A stretch of 64,000 nt of DNA from Halomicroarcula saliterrae (GCF_031624395.1 NZ_JAMQON010000003.1:310001-374000); one strand, 5' to 3'; positions 1 through 9,178 are shown, numbered from the stretch's first letter. The notes: generated from the sequence alone by a model not told the origin. Program-made: numbers and translations.

Positions 1-744
1 GTTCCGGCGTTCGTAGTCGTCCCACCGACCCGTCCACGGCGTCAGTTCGAACCCGTCGTCGACGCGTCGGTAGCGCTCGGTGTGGACCGCCCTCACCTCG
101 TCGTCGGTAAACGAGACCGTCAGCGACGCCGAGACGCCACGGTGCTCGACGGTCGCCTCGGCCGTTCGCTCGTCGATGGGGTCCCACTGGACCCCCTCGC
201 GGGGTAACAGCGCCGTCGGATACCAGACCGCCTCGGCGAGATAGCGCTGGAGCTCCGCCTCGACCAGTTCCGGACTCGTCCCGACGCTGTCGAGCGGGAC
301 GACACCGAACAGCGAGACGGCCGCCGAGCCCTCGCCGTCACAGAACCGGTCGCGCACCGAGACGGAGACGGCCGGCGCAGCCCGAACGCTCGCGTCCCAC
401 AGGAAACCCGGCGGGTCGACCGTGACGTGATGGGTCGCCGAAAAGGGGAGCCACGACGACGCGGCGTCCCCGGTGCGTAGTTGTCCGGTCTGCTCGATTC
501 GCGCCGTGTCGACGAGCGGGTGACCCTCTGGAATCGCACTCGTCAGATACCGTCGGACCGGCGCCGGCAGCCCGGCGGCGTCTGCCGGGTCGAACGTCGC
601 GTCGCGTCCCGTGGTCGAGGGCCGGTAGAGCGCGGCGATTCGCTGTGCCGAGCGACGCGAGCGCAACCGTCTGGCGGCGAGTGCGGCTGCCAGCAGTGTC
701 CCCGCTCCAACAGCCACGCGTCCCAGCGCCCGGGTGTACTGCAT
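1..744 (-). CDS. DUF6544/DUF6920-like protein (3' end beyond window)
   Basis: The frame is open from an ATG at 744 to the left edge (248 codons), so the C terminus is missing. The protein begins with a hydrophobic, Ala/Leu/Arg-rich segment that may be a membrane anchor. It continues with a block of the type LPAPVRRYLTSAIPEG, then PFSATHHVTVDPPGFLWDA and WYPTALLPREGVQWDP. I associate this order of motifs with the DUF6544 (DUF6920) family, whose biochemical function is unknown. The assignment is from memory of the motif pattern, so the family name is moderately sure and the function is not known. It is followed upstream (in the minus direction) by the DehI-like gene about 120 bases away, with no sign of coupling. 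Confidence 0.7.
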   Translation of the reverse strand, partial: MQYTRALGRVAVGAGTLLAAALAARRLRSRRSAQRIAALYRPSTTGRDATFDPADAAGLPAPVRRYLTSAIPEGHPLVDTARIEQTGQLRTGDAASSWLPFSATHHVTVDPPGFLWDASVRAAPAVSVSVRDRFCDGEGSAAVSLFGVVPLDSVGTSPELVEAELQRYLAEAVWYPTALLPREGVQWDPIDERTAEATVEHRGVSASLTVSFTDDEVRAVHTERYRRVDDGFELTPWTGRWDDYERRN

Positions 745-867
745 AGTGAGAGGTGGTCGGGCGAACGCAAGAAGCTATAGGCCACTACTCAGCCGAGGCG
801 ACCGGGGCAGTGCGCGCGCCGCTAGTTGCTGCCGTTGCGGAGCGTCTCGCCGCGCTCAGTCGCCCAC

Positions 868-1749
868 CTACCAGTCGCGCTCGCCGACCGCGTCGACGGT
901 CGCGGCCCAGAGATGCAGTCCGGGGATGACGTCGTCTAAGGCGCCCTCGTCGAACTCCCGAAACAGCTGCTGTACGTCCGCGACGAGGGCCTCGTCGAAC
1001 CCCTGCGTGGCGAGGGCGTCGGGGGCGAGCCGCGGCGAGTACGGGACCGAGTCGACGAACGCGTCGGTGCACTCGTCGGCGCGGTCACACGCCGCTGTGA
1101 ACGTCTCGCTTTCGAGCACTGGCCCGAGGTCCGCCCAGAGCGCGTCGAACAGCGTCGGCCACTGGGCGAGACAGCGGTAGATGCTCGGCAACCCGTCGTC
1201 GAAGCCGTGGAACCGCTGGAACTGGGCCGCGGTCTCGGTGATATCCTCGTCGAACTCGTCGACGGGTACCATCGACGGTTCCCGGCCGCGCCCCGCGTCG
1301 AGCCAGTCCGGGAACGGCGCCGTGGCCGCGCGGTCAGTTCCACGGGAAGCGCCGACGGACTCGCCGTGGAGCGCGCGGTTCGTCACTCGGAACAACACCG
1401 CGAGCCGCGGGGCGACGACGTCGAACGTGGCCAGTTGCCCCCGTAGCTCCGTGTATTCCGCGGGCCGCACACCGAGTTCGCTCCGCCGATACGTCGGTAT
1501 CTCGACCTCGCTCTCGATGGCCGACAGCACCGTCTCGCGGTAGCGAACCGAGAAGCGCGCGAACGCTTTCGTCTCGAAGAGCGGCTTCACCTGCGACCAC
1601 AGATACCGACAGAAATCCGGGTAGTTCGCCATCGTCGTCCGCCAGATCCAGTTGACGATAGGCGCCCGAAACGTCGCCCGAACGTCGTCGTAGACTCCTC
1701 GCTGCCACCCCGTCGCCTCCATCTCGTAGCGCTGCCGGCTCGTGTCCAT
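868..1749 (-). CDS. DehI-family halocarboxylic acid dehalogenase-like protein
   Basis: The 293-residue product matches the haloarchaeal proteins annotated as halocarboxylic acid dehydrogenase/dehalogenase DehI. It is mainly helical, with an internal pseudo-repeat: RAPIVNWIWRTTMANYP near residues 29-45 resembles the GLPSIYRCLAQWPTLFDALW stretch near 185-204. In bacterial DehI these two halves form a pseudo-dimer that hydrolyses 2-halocarboxylic acids. Whether the haloarchaeal proteins act on haloacids is not shown by sequence, so substrate is inference. The gene stands alone, with an ATG start just after a short spacer. No signal peptide is visible, so it should be cytoplasmic. Confidence 0.75.
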   Translation of the reverse strand: MDTSRQRYEMEATGWQRGVYDDVRATFRAPIVNWIWRTTMANYPDFCRYLWSQVKPLFETKAFARFSVRYRETVLSAIESEVEIPTYRRSELGVRPAEYTELRGQLATFDVVAPRLAVLFRVTNRALHGESVGASRGTDRAATAPFPDWLDAGRGREPSMVPVDEFDEDITETAAQFQRFHGFDDGLPSIYRCLAQWPTLFDALWADLGPVLESETFTAACDRADECTDAFVDSVPYSPRLAPDALATQGFDEALVADVQQLFREFDEGALDDVIPGLHLWAATVDAVGERDW

Positions 1750-1822
1750 GCCGAGATAACGGGCCGTGGATTGTTAACTGGGCGACCCGACCCGCGCGTG
1801 GCGACGGTGTCGCTACTGGCCG

Positions 1823-2380
1823 TCAGTCCAGTTCTTTCACGACTTCTGCGGGGTTCCCCTGTACGACGACGCCCTCCGGGACGTCCCGGGTGACGACGGC
1901 TCCCGAGGCCACCACCGACCGGTCACCGACGTCGACGCCCGGATTGAGGACCGCCTGACCGCCAATCCAGACGTCGTCACCGACGCTGACGGGCTTGCCG
2001 TACTCTCTTCCCTCGGCCCGACTCTCAGCATCGAGTGGATGCGTCGCCGTGTAGACGTGGACCGACGGTCCCAGCAGGCATCGGTCGCCGAACGTTATCG
2101 AGCAGACGTCGAGGAAGACACAGCCGAAGTTCGCGAAGAAGCGGTCGCCGACGGTAATCTGTTCGCCGTAGTCACACCGGAACGGCGGCTCGACGGTCGG
2201 GGTCTCGCCGACCGACCCGAACAGTTCGTCGAGGAGGAGCGCTCGGCTCTCCCTGTCGGTCGCGCCCGTCCGGTTGTACAACCGAACCAGTTCTCTGGCG
2301 CGAACGCGGTCGGCGACGAGTTCTGGGTCTGCCGGGTCGTACAGCTCGCCGGCGAGCATCTTTTCCTTCTCACTGGACAT
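1823..2380 (-). CDS. Sugar O-acetyltransferase (maltose/galactoside acetyltransferase type)
   Basis: The 185-residue protein is full length for the LacA/Maa family. It opens with SSEKEKMLAGELYDPADPEL, the usual N-terminal Mac domain, then has the left-handed beta-helix hexapeptide repeats with FANFGCVFLDVCSITFGDRC and the acceptor-binding THPLDAESR block containing the family catalytic His. The C terminus GNPAEVVKEL is typical. It transfers an acetyl group from acetyl-CoA to sugars in the cytoplasm. An open frame continues upstream to 2818, but homology begins exactly at this ATG, so the short start is used. It is divergent from the secreted protein at 2502. Confidence 0.92.
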   Translation of the reverse strand: MSSEKEKMLAGELYDPADPELVADRVRARELVRLYNRTGATDRESRALLLDELFGSVGETPTVEPPFRCDYGEQITVGDRFFANFGCVFLDVCSITFGDRCLLGPSVHVYTATHPLDAESRAEGREYGKPVSVGDDVWIGGQAVLNPGVDVGDRSVVASGAVVTRDVPEGVVVQGNPAEVVKELD

Positions 2381-2501
2381 ACGGACTCTTTCGTCGCCGG
2401 GCGGATAGCCATGGTGCTCACGCGTGTGCAGCTCGGTCACGCACAAAGAGCCGTTTGACCCTCCCAAACCGTTAATTTGCCCCCAGGTGACGGTCGACGT
2501 A

Positions 2502-3602
2502 ATGGTACGAAGCGCACTCGTTCTCGTCGTCCTCGCCTCGGTGACGATAGCGGGGTATTCCGGCGTCCAGAGCCCGGGCACACCGACGGCGGAGCCGACC
2601 GACGAAACTGACGTCTCGCCCGAGGAGATTCCCGGCGTTTCGAACGGGACACTGACGGACGCCGCCGCTCTCGCGACGGCGAACGGGGCCGCCGTCGTCG
2701 GCGACGGCGCGACGATACGAATCACACAGACCGCCCCCGACAGAGAGACGCGGATGCTGCTGACGGTGGCTGACGACGGCGCCTTCGAGTTCTCGCGGAC
2801 GGTCTCGGCCGACGGCAACGAGTCGACCGTCGACTACTACCGCAACGACACGGCTACCTACGTGCGGGCGGAAACCGGCGGCGAGACGACCTACCGCGTC
2901 GTGGAGCAGCCGTTCCGGCCGCTCGAAGGCGTCAACTCGTCGCTCGAAACCGTTCTGGCTGCCGGCGACTTCACCGTCGCTACCGAGCCGTCCGACTCGG
3001 CGACCGTCGTGTTGACCGCGGACGAGTTCACCACGTCGCCGAACAGCCCGGTTCTCGACGGCGCGACGCCGGAGCGCGCTCGGCTGGTGCTGACCCAAGA
3101 GGGCGGGATTCAGAACCTCACAGTCACCGGGCAGCGAGACGGTCAGACGGTGACCTACACGTACGAACGACGGCAGGCTCCCGTCGACCGTGTGCCCGCC
3201 CCCGGGTGGCTCGCCGACGTGCCGCCGACCGCCGACCTGCATCCCGACCTCTCCACGGACGTCGTGGACGACTCGTACCTCCGCATCGACCACGACGGCG
3301 GTGACACGGTCCCGCGAAACACCACGCTCGCCTTCTCCGCGAACGACACCGCCGGTACCGTCACCTTCGACTCCCCGCTCGAAGCCGGCGACACCCGGTA
3401 CGCCTACTTCGCGCCGGCCGACGAGTCGCTCGTGGTGACGGAAGACCGACCGGCCGCCGACGCGACCGTCCCCATCGAGAGCCCCGCCTCGGTCACGATA
3501 TCGACGGCCGACGGCGTGACGCTGCTCAGTGTCGGTATGAGCTGGGGGTCCGAATCAGTGAGCGAGGGGTCGACGGGCGACGCCGGCGGGAGCGACGCGT
3601 AG
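2502..3602 (+). CDS. Secreted protein of the haloarchaeal DUF7537-like lipoprotein type, lipobox Cys lost
   Basis: The protein has 366 residues. The N terminus VRSALVLVVLASVTIAGYSG looks like a lipoprotein signal in which the expected Cys after AG is Tyr (TAT instead of TGT/TGC). The mature part is threonine/aspartate rich with many N-glycosylation-type NxT/NxS sequons and a YYRNDTATYVRAE block seen in haloarchaeal surface lipoproteins of DUF7537 type. The function of this group is unknown. A TATA-like GTTAATTT lies about 27 bases before the ATG, so translation probably begins on a leaderless transcript here rather than at upstream in-frame codons. Without the Cys it may be secreted or held by the N-terminal helix. 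Confidence 0.75.
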   Translation: MVRSALVLVVLASVTIAGYSGVQSPGTPTAEPTDETDVSPEEIPGVSNGTLTDAAALATANGAAVVGDGATIRITQTAPDRETRMLLTVADDGAFEFSRTVSADGNESTVDYYRNDTATYVRAETGGETTYRVVEQPFRPLEGVNSSLETVLAAGDFTVATEPSDSATVVLTADEFTTSPNSPVLDGATPERARLVLTQEGGIQNLTVTGQRDGQTVTYTYERRQAPVDRVPAPGWLADVPPTADLHPDLSTDVVDDSYLRIDHDGGDTVPRNTTLAFSANDTAGTVTFDSPLEAGDTRYAYFAPADESLVVTEDRPAADATVPIESPASVTISTADGVTLLSVGMSWGSESVSEGSTGDAGGSDA

Positions 3603-3669
3603 CTGGCACCTGACGCGGTCACGTCCCACACGTAGAAACCCATATCCGTCCCTGCTCCGGACCCTGCGT

Positions 3670-4686
3670 ATGGAGGAACTAGCCGGGACCGTTCTCGTGG
3701 GGGAGTCGTTCGAGCCGATTCGTGGACGCGTCGTCGTCGAAGACGGCCGCATCGAGGCCGTCGAGGAAGCCGAGACCGACGCGACCGACATCATCGTCCC
3801 GGCGTTCGTCAACGCGCACACCCACCTCGGCGACAGCGTCGCCAAAGACGCGGCCGTCGGGCTGTCGCTCGAAGACGCGGTGGTGCCGCCGGAGAGCCTG
3901 AAACACCGCCGGCTGGCGGCCGCCGACCGAACCGAGCTCGTGACGGCCATGCGCCGGACGCTTCGACACGTGCACCGCACCGGGACGATAACCTGTCTCG
4001 ACTTCCGGGAGTTCGGGGTCGAGGGGGCACAGGCGCTGCGCGAGGCGGCCGAGCCGCTCGCTATCGAGCCGTTCATCTTCGGGAGCGACGAGCTGTCCGT
4101 CCTCGACGTCGCCGACGGCTACGGGGCGTCCGGTGCGAACGACGCCGATTTCACCGACGAGCGCGCCGCGACGGCGGAGCGTGGAGTGCCCTTCGCCATC
4201 CACGCCGGCGAGCCCGACGCCTCCGATATCCACCCCGCGCTCGACCTGGAGCCGGACCTGCTGGTCCACATGGTCCACGCCCGGCAGGAGCACCTCGACC
4301 GGGTCGCGGCGCAGTCGGTCCCCATCGCGGCCTGCCCGCGGACGAACGCCGTCCTCGACGTCGGCCGGCCGCCGATTCGGGAGCTACTCGACCACACGAC
4401 GGTCGCACTCGGGACGGACAACGTGATGTTGAACCCGCCGAACATGTTCCGCGAGATGGCCTACACGGCCACGCAGTTCGACGTGAGCGCACGGGAGGTC
4501 CTGGGGATGGCGACGACGGCCGGCGCCGACATCGCCGGTCTCGACTGCGGGCGAATCGCTCCCGGCCGACGCGCGGCGCTCACCGTCCTCGACGGCGACT
4601 CGGACAACCTGGCGGGGTCGGCCGACCCGGTCGAAGCGGTCGTCCGGCGCGCCACACCGCTCGACGTCGAGCGGGTGCTGGTCTGA
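3670..4686 (+). CDS. Amidohydrolase family protein
   Basis: This is a metal-dependent hydrolase of the amidohydrolase superfamily, 338 residues. It shows the composite-domain N terminus, the metal-binding HTH in FVNAHTHLGDS (about residues 46-56), a second His in FAIHAGE, a third in LLVHMVHA, and the catalytic Asp in ALGTDNVMLN. The pattern resembles the cytosine deaminase/SAH deaminase and chlorohydrolase branch, acting on C-N bonds, but the substrate cannot be named. The acetamidase gene follows 149 bases downstream on the same strand, so a shared amide or amidine catabolic role is possible, though each seems to have its own promoter. Confidence 0.88.
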   Translation: MEELAGTVLVGESFEPIRGRVVVEDGRIEAVEEAETDATDIIVPAFVNAHTHLGDSVAKDAAVGLSLEDAVVPPESLKHRRLAAADRTELVTAMRRTLRHVHRTGTITCLDFREFGVEGAQALREAAEPLAIEPFIFGSDELSVLDVADGYGASGANDADFTDERAATAERGVPFAIHAGEPDASDIHPALDLEPDLLVHMVHARQEHLDRVAAQSVPIAACPRTNAVLDVGRPPIRELLDHTTVALGTDNVMLNPPNMFREMAYTATQFDVSAREVLGMATTAGADIAGLDCGRIAPGRRAALTVLDGDSDNLAGSADPVEAVVRRATPLDVERVLV

Positions 4687-4835
4687 GTTCTCTGTCTGTT
4701 CGTTCTGTGGCCAGTTTCGACTTCGACGGCGACGAGCGCTGTCCGAACGTGTCCAGCGGATTCGCAGTGCTCGACTCGGGTATGGGGTTCCCGGACGCTA
4801 TCGTTATGTCGTGCTAGACCGTATCGTGAGATATT

Positions 4836-6143
4836 ATGGCACAGCAAGGTGTACCAGAGGAGCTACACGTCGACCAGTACACGCTCGGACTGGTCGGTCC
4901 GGACCAGGAGTGGGCCGGTACGGTCGCCGACGGGGGCCGAGTCACGACGTACACGCCGCCGGGCTGTTGGGGGCCGATGGTCACGCCCTCCTTTCGCGGC
5001 GGCCACGAAGTGACACGCCCCATCCGCGTCGAGGGCGCGACCGTCGGCGACGCCGTAGCGATACACATCCGCGATATCGAGGTGACGAGCATGGCGACGA
5101 GTACGGGGTCTATGGCCGAGCGCGAAGACGCTTTCCGGGACGACCCGTTCGTCGACCACCGGTGTCCGGAGTGCGGAACGACGTGGCCCGACTCGGTCGT
5201 CGAGGGCACCGGTGAGGACGCCATCCGGTGTGCTGAGTGCGGTGCGAACGCCTCCTCCTTTGGCTTCGAGTACGGTTACACCGTGGCGTTCGACCACGAG
5301 AACGGCGTCGGCGTCACCCTCGATACAGACGGCGCCCACGAGCTGGCGACGGACGCCGAGGCAGTGATGGATATCCCCGAGAACGCCCGCCAGCACCCGA
5401 TACTGCTGTACGAGCCTGACGGGATGCCAGGCACACTCGGCCGGCTGCGCCCGTTTATCGGGAACATCGGCACGACACCGCCGGTGACGATGCCGGACTC
5501 GCACAACGCGGGGGACTTCGGGCAGAGTCTCATCGGCGCGGACCACGACTACGGCGTCGAGACCGAGGCCGACCTCGAAGCGCGGACCGACGGCCACATG
5601 GACATCCCGGAAGTCCGCGAGGGCGCGACACTCATCTGTCCCGTCGCCATCGACGGCGGCGGCATCTACGTCGGCGACCTCCACGCGAACCAGGGCGACG
5701 GGGAGCTCTCCCTGCACACCACCGACGTCAGCGGGACCGTCACGATGGACGTCGAGGTCATCCAGGGGCTCGAACTCGACGGCCCCGTCTTGCTTCCCAC
5801 CGAAGAGGACCTGCCGTTCATCAGCCGGCCCTACAGCGACGCGGAGCGCGAGGCCGGCCGCGAGCTCGGCACAGCCCACGGCGTCGACGTGGAGACGGAG
5901 ATGGCGCCGATTCAGGTAGTGGGGTCGGGCGCGACGGTCAACGACGCCACACAGAACGCCTTCGACCGGGCGACGACGCTGCTCGATATGACCGAAGGCG
6001 AGGTCCGGGCGCGCTGTACCTTCACCGGGGGCGTCCAGATCGGCCGGCTCCCCGGCGTCGTCCAGCTCGATATGCTCGCGCCGCTAGACGTGTTAGCCGA
6101 GCGCGGTCTCGCCGACACCGTCCGCGCACAGTACGGGCTCTAA
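4836..6143 (+). CDS. Acetamidase/formamidase family protein with zinc-ribbon insert
   Basis: The 435-residue protein has the FmdA/AmdA family framework: TYTPPGCWGPMVTPSFRGGHEVTRPI region, RPFIGNIG, a conserved GATLICPVAIDGGGIYVGDLHANQGDGE core and GVVQLDML near the end. The family hydrolyses short amides such as formamide and acetamide to ammonia and the acid. Residues about 110-135 carry two CPECG/CAECG knuckles, a zinc ribbon inserted in the N-terminal half that is absent from typical bacterial enzymes. The start ATG follows a TATA-like region and a spacer after the amidohydrolase gene. Cytoplasmic. The family is clear; the exact amide is not. Confidence 0.93.
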   Translation: MAQQGVPEELHVDQYTLGLVGPDQEWAGTVADGGRVTTYTPPGCWGPMVTPSFRGGHEVTRPIRVEGATVGDAVAIHIRDIEVTSMATSTGSMAEREDAFRDDPFVDHRCPECGTTWPDSVVEGTGEDAIRCAECGANASSFGFEYGYTVAFDHENGVGVTLDTDGAHELATDAEAVMDIPENARQHPILLYEPDGMPGTLGRLRPFIGNIGTTPPVTMPDSHNAGDFGQSLIGADHDYGVETEADLEARTDGHMDIPEVREGATLICPVAIDGGGIYVGDLHANQGDGELSLHTTDVSGTVTMDVEVIQGLELDGPVLLPTEEDLPFISRPYSDAEREAGRELGTAHGVDVETEMAPIQVVGSGATVNDATQNAFDRATTLLDMTEGEVRARCTFTGGVQIGRLPGVVQLDMLAPLDVLAERGLADTVRAQYGL

Positions 6144-6273
6144 TACCCCACCGCCAGCGCTGGTATAGCGAGCACACGTCCACAACCCTCTCCCAGTGCA
6201 ACGACGTGGTCTGGACGGGAGTCGTCGCGGCCGGTCTCTACAGACTGTTCAGGACCTAGGGCTCGACAACTGA

Positions 6274-6570
6274 CTACAGCTCTCCGCGCAGCCGACCGGC
6301 TCGCCACTCCCACACGAACTCCACTCCCAGCCAGGTCAGGAGCCAGAGTGTCGTGACGACGGCGACCACCGCAGTCGAAGAGAGCACGTACAGCGGCTGT
6401 GTGACGGCCACCAGCGCTGGATACCACAGCGCGAGTATCGCCCCAGTACAGAGCAGCCCGGCGACGCCACAGAGACAGTGCTCGACAGTCCCGACCGTCC
6501 CCGGGAGGCACTGTTCAGCCGGAGTGTGCGGTCCCTCGTCCGTCTGCTCGCGCTTGTATGGTGTGGGCAT
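6274..6570 (-). CDS. Small membrane protein of unknown function
   Basis: The 98-residue product has two hydrophobic segments, around CGVAGLLCTGAILALWY and VVAVVTTLWLLTWLGVEFVW, with a polar N-terminal part and a short basic tail. I do not recognise a family. The ATG at 6570 is chosen; an in-frame GTG nine bases upstream (6579) is about 30 bases from a TTTATAA TATA element, so the transcript may start at that GTG. It is isolated between the acetamidase and the aldo/keto reductase, both of which are on their own promoters. Real coding is supported by the clean promoter and the consistent membrane pattern. Confidence 0.6.
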   Translation of the reverse strand: MPTPYKREQTDEGPHTPAEQCLPGTVGTVEHCLCGVAGLLCTGAILALWYPALVAVTQPLYVLSSTAVVAVVTTLWLLTWLGVEFVWEWRAGRLRGEL

Positions 6571-6604
6571 ACATACCACGCACTGTGTGAAAGTTAGCTA
6601 TTAA

Positions 6605-6616
6605 CCATTATAAATA
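6605..6616 (-). promoter_or_regulatory. TATA box of the small membrane protein gene
   Basis: Read on the minus strand, ATATTTATAATG lies about 30-40 bases before the start of the small membrane protein gene, within a short AT-rich patch in an otherwise GC-rich spacer. Confidence 0.55.
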
Positions 6617-6802
6617 TTCGCCCGAGCCTGCGGTGACAGCCGACGGCACCTCCGCGCGTTCGAGACGCGCAGTCGATGGCTCCCGTGCGTCGACGACGCT
6701 CTCTGCACAGCTCGGAGTCGTGCTGCCGGCTGTAACAGCACGGGAGAATTCGACATCCCGGGTACCGGACACCTCCGCGTGCTCACAGCCGACAGTATCA
6801 CC

Positions 6803-7609
6803 TCACCACGCTGCGAAGCCGGGGTCGATGAGCCGCTCGTGGTAGTCGAGCTCGTCTATCTTCGCGAGGTCGGTATCGTCGAGCGTGAGCCGCTGGCTCT
6901 CCCAGTTCGCTCGGATGTGGGCTTCGCCGGTCGCCTTGGGAATCGCCGCGACGTCGTTCTGGCGAAGCCACGCCAGCGCGACCTGGACCTCGCTGGCGTC
7001 GTGTTTCCCGGCGATGTCGGTCAGTTCGGGCACGTCGGACACTTTCCCGCGGGCGATGGGCGCGTAAGCGACGACGGCGACGTCGTTTCGGTCGCAGTAC
7101 GCCCGTAGCTCGTCCTGCTGGAGGAGCGGGTGGAGCTCGACCTGATTCGCGGCGATGGGCGCCTCGGAGTGTTTCTGTGCGGTCGCTATCTGCTCGGGCG
7201 TGAAGTTGCTCACCGCGATACTGTCGACGACCCCCTCGTCGTAGAGGTCGTTGAACGCCGCCATCGTCTCCGCGGCGTCGTAGCTACCCGCCGGCCAGTG
7301 GACGTAGAGGAGGTCTACGTAGTCCAGACCGAGCCGGTCGAGGCTCGCCGTCGCGCTCGGGACGACGTCGTCGCCGGCGAGGTCGTCGTACCAGAGTTTC
7401 GTCGCGACGACGACTTCCTCTCGGGGCACCGACGACGCCTCGATACCGGCGCCGACCGCCGCCTCGTTCTCGTAGTAGGCCGCGGTGTCGATGTGGCGAT
7501 AGCCCATCTCCAGCGCCGTGGTGACGCTTTCGGTGGCCTGCTCGCCCGTGTTCTTGTACGTGCCGAGTCCGAGTGCCGGAAGCCCGTTCGAGATGGTCGG
7601 TACGGTCAT
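6803..7609 (-). CDS. Aldo/keto reductase (2,5-diketogluconate reductase type)
   Basis: The 268-residue protein is a full-length NADPH-dependent aldo/keto reductase. It has LGLGTY near the N terminus, the catalytic Asp and Tyr in GYRHIDTAAYYENE (about residues 36-49), the catalytic Lys in VVATKLW, the conserved His in DLLYVHWP, SNFTPEQI and ANQVELHP, and the cofactor-binding AIPKATGEAHIRAN near the C terminus. It reduces aldehydes or ketones of sugars or small metabolites; the substrate is unknown. No operon partner: the small membrane protein downstream is 230 bases away and the regulator upstream starts about 50 bases beyond. Confidence 0.93.
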   Translation of the reverse strand: MTVPTISNGLPALGLGTYKNTGEQATESVTTALEMGYRHIDTAAYYENEAAVGAGIEASSVPREEVVVATKLWYDDLAGDDVVPSATASLDRLGLDYVDLLYVHWPAGSYDAAETMAAFNDLYDEGVVDSIAVSNFTPEQIATAQKHSEAPIAANQVELHPLLQQDELRAYCDRNDVAVVAYAPIARGKVSDVPELTDIAGKHDASEVQVALAWLRQNDVAAIPKATGEAHIRANWESQRLTLDDTDLAKIDELDYHERLIDPGFAAW

Positions 7610-7658
7610 AGCAGATGGTGGACGGGGACGTCATTAGGCCCTCGGATACGGGAGCGAG

Positions 7659-8357
7659 TCACGCGCCACCCCCGAACTGGTCCATCACCGCGCGGACGAT
7701 GTTCGCTTCCGCCTTCTGGAGGTGGTCGCTGGCCGTCGGCGGCGCACAGTCGAGTTCGGCGGCGACGTCTTCGTGCGTTGCTCCGCGGGGCTGGTTGTAG
7801 TAGCCCAGTTCGACCGCGGCGGCGACTGCCTCGCGCTGTCTGTCGCTGAGACTCGCTACCGGACCGTCGGCCCCCGCCCGGAGCCGGCCGATTTCGTCTA
7901 TCCGGACGTCGACGCCATCGGGTGCGGCGTCGAGGGCGCGCTGGAGGGCGGCAGCGTCGCCGACGACCCGAGCCGCCATGGTCCCGTCGCGGTAGACGAT
8001 CGGTTTGCGGACGACGAGGCCAGCCTGTGTGGACGCCCGGTGGATGGCGGCAAACAGCGGCGTTTCCAGCGGTCGCATGACGACCAGCACGTACGTCCGG
8101 CCCCGCGTCGTCTCCGACAGTTCCACGGACTCGATACCGTCGGTATCGGTCGCCCGTTCGGCGACGGTCGTCGGATCGCCGTCGACAGTGTACAGGAGCG
8201 TCGACTGGTCGTCCGCCGTCATGCTCCAGTCGACCAACCGGGCCTCCGCGATGGTCGGCGAATCGGCCAGCAACTCGAAAAATTCCGGTGCGTGGTCGTC
8301 GTCGACGTGGACGGTGACCTGGAGGTGTTTCACGCCCTCACGTATCGAGCGAGGCAT
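7659..8357 (-). CDS. Bat-type helix-turn-helix transcription regulator (HTH-10)
   Basis: The 232-residue product ends in the haloarchaeal HTH-10 domain: LSDRQREAVAAAVELGYYNQPRGATHEDVAAELDCAPPTASDHLQKAEANIV. This is the recognition module of the bacterioopsin activator family. The N-terminal about 150 residues form the variable sensing domain usual in this family, here of unknown ligand. An in-frame ATG at 8372 would add five residues (MWDLS) and cannot be excluded. The gene is divergent from the cupin/CPBP protease pair at 8424, so it may regulate that pair; this is inference from position. Confidence 0.87.
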   Translation of the reverse strand: MPRSIREGVKHLQVTVHVDDDHAPEFFELLADSPTIAEARLVDWSMTADDQSTLLYTVDGDPTTVAERATDTDGIESVELSETTRGRTYVLVVMRPLETPLFAAIHRASTQAGLVVRKPIVYRDGTMAARVVGDAAALQRALDAAPDGVDVRIDEIGRLRAGADGPVASLSDRQREAVAAAVELGYYNQPRGATHEDVAAELDCAPPTASDHLQKAEANIVRAVMDQFGGGA

Positions 8358-8423
8358 GGATAAATCCCACATGCATACCTCACAGAAGCTCCATTCGACG
8401 ATGGACCGTAGCTCGGGACCGAG

Positions 8424-9176
8424 ATGGACTCCGAGAGGCGACCCTCTGACAGGGGAGAGCGTATCGACGACGGCGGGGGACAGACGCTGCGGACCGGTCG
8501 CCCGCTCGCGGACGGAACCCCCACTGACGGACCGGCCCTCGACTTGCATCCCGAGAGCGCTGCGAGTGTCCTCCTGCGGCAGTCGCCTCGCCCGCTCGTT
8601 TCCGACCCGGTGAGCGAGACGTGGGCGACGCTGCTAGAGCGGCCGGACCAGGGCGAGAGCGACCGTCCCGTGCTGGTCCAGTGGGTGTCGCCGGCGTCAC
8701 CCGCGCCACCTCCCCACCGCCATCCGACGACAGAGACGTTCAGGTCGCTCGAAGGGACCCTCACTGTCCTCCGCGAGGGCGACCCCGTTCGACTCGGTCC
8801 CGGCGACTCGCTGACTGTCCGACCGGGGCAAGCCCACACTTTCCGAAACGACACCGACGAGACCGTCGCGTTCCGCGCGGAACTCCCGTCGATGCGGACA
8901 GTGAGCGCGCTCTATACGGTCTGGGGGCTGGCACACGAGCGCGGCAGCGACGACGACGGCACCTACCCCGGCCCGGGACCGGTGCGCTCGCTCGCCATCG
9001 CGGCGGACCTGTTCGACGAGACGGCGATGTCGATGGCTCCGCTCCCGGTTCAGCGACTCCTCTGGGCAGTCGTCGGACGGGCCGCCCGCCTGTCCGGAGT
9101 GCCCGGCATCGACGACGCGTATCTCGACTCGCCGTTCTGGGACCGACACGTCGAGCAACCGGCGTGGGACACGTGA
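8424..9176 (+). CDS. Cupin-domain protein
   Basis: The 250-residue protein contains a single cupin barrel in its middle: PPPHRHPTTETFRSLEGTLT supplies the metal-binding His and Glu residues of cupin motif 1, and the PGDSLTVRPGQAHTFRNDTD stretch is motif 2 with its His. A C-terminal helical extension of about 80 residues follows. Cupins of this kind bind a metal and often act as dioxygenases, isomerases or ligand sensors; no specific function can be given. The stop codon overlaps a GTG and lies two bases before the ATG of the CPBP protease, so the two are cotranscribed. A Bat-type regulator is divergent. Confidence 0.85.
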   Translation: MDSERRPSDRGERIDDGGGQTLRTGRPLADGTPTDGPALDLHPESAASVLLRQSPRPLVSDPVSETWATLLERPDQGESDRPVLVQWVSPASPAPPPHRHPTTETFRSLEGTLTVLREGDPVRLGPGDSLTVRPGQAHTFRNDTDETVAFRAELPSMRTVSALYTVWGLAHERGSDDDGTYPGPGPVRSLAIAADLFDETAMSMAPLPVQRLLWAVVGRAARLSGVPGIDDAYLDSPFWDRHVEQPAWDT

Positions 9177-9178
9177 CG

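Noticed and set aside
1823-2818. 331-codon version of the acetyltransferase
   Set aside because: The extra N-terminal part crosses the promoter of the divergent secreted-protein gene and has no family similarity.
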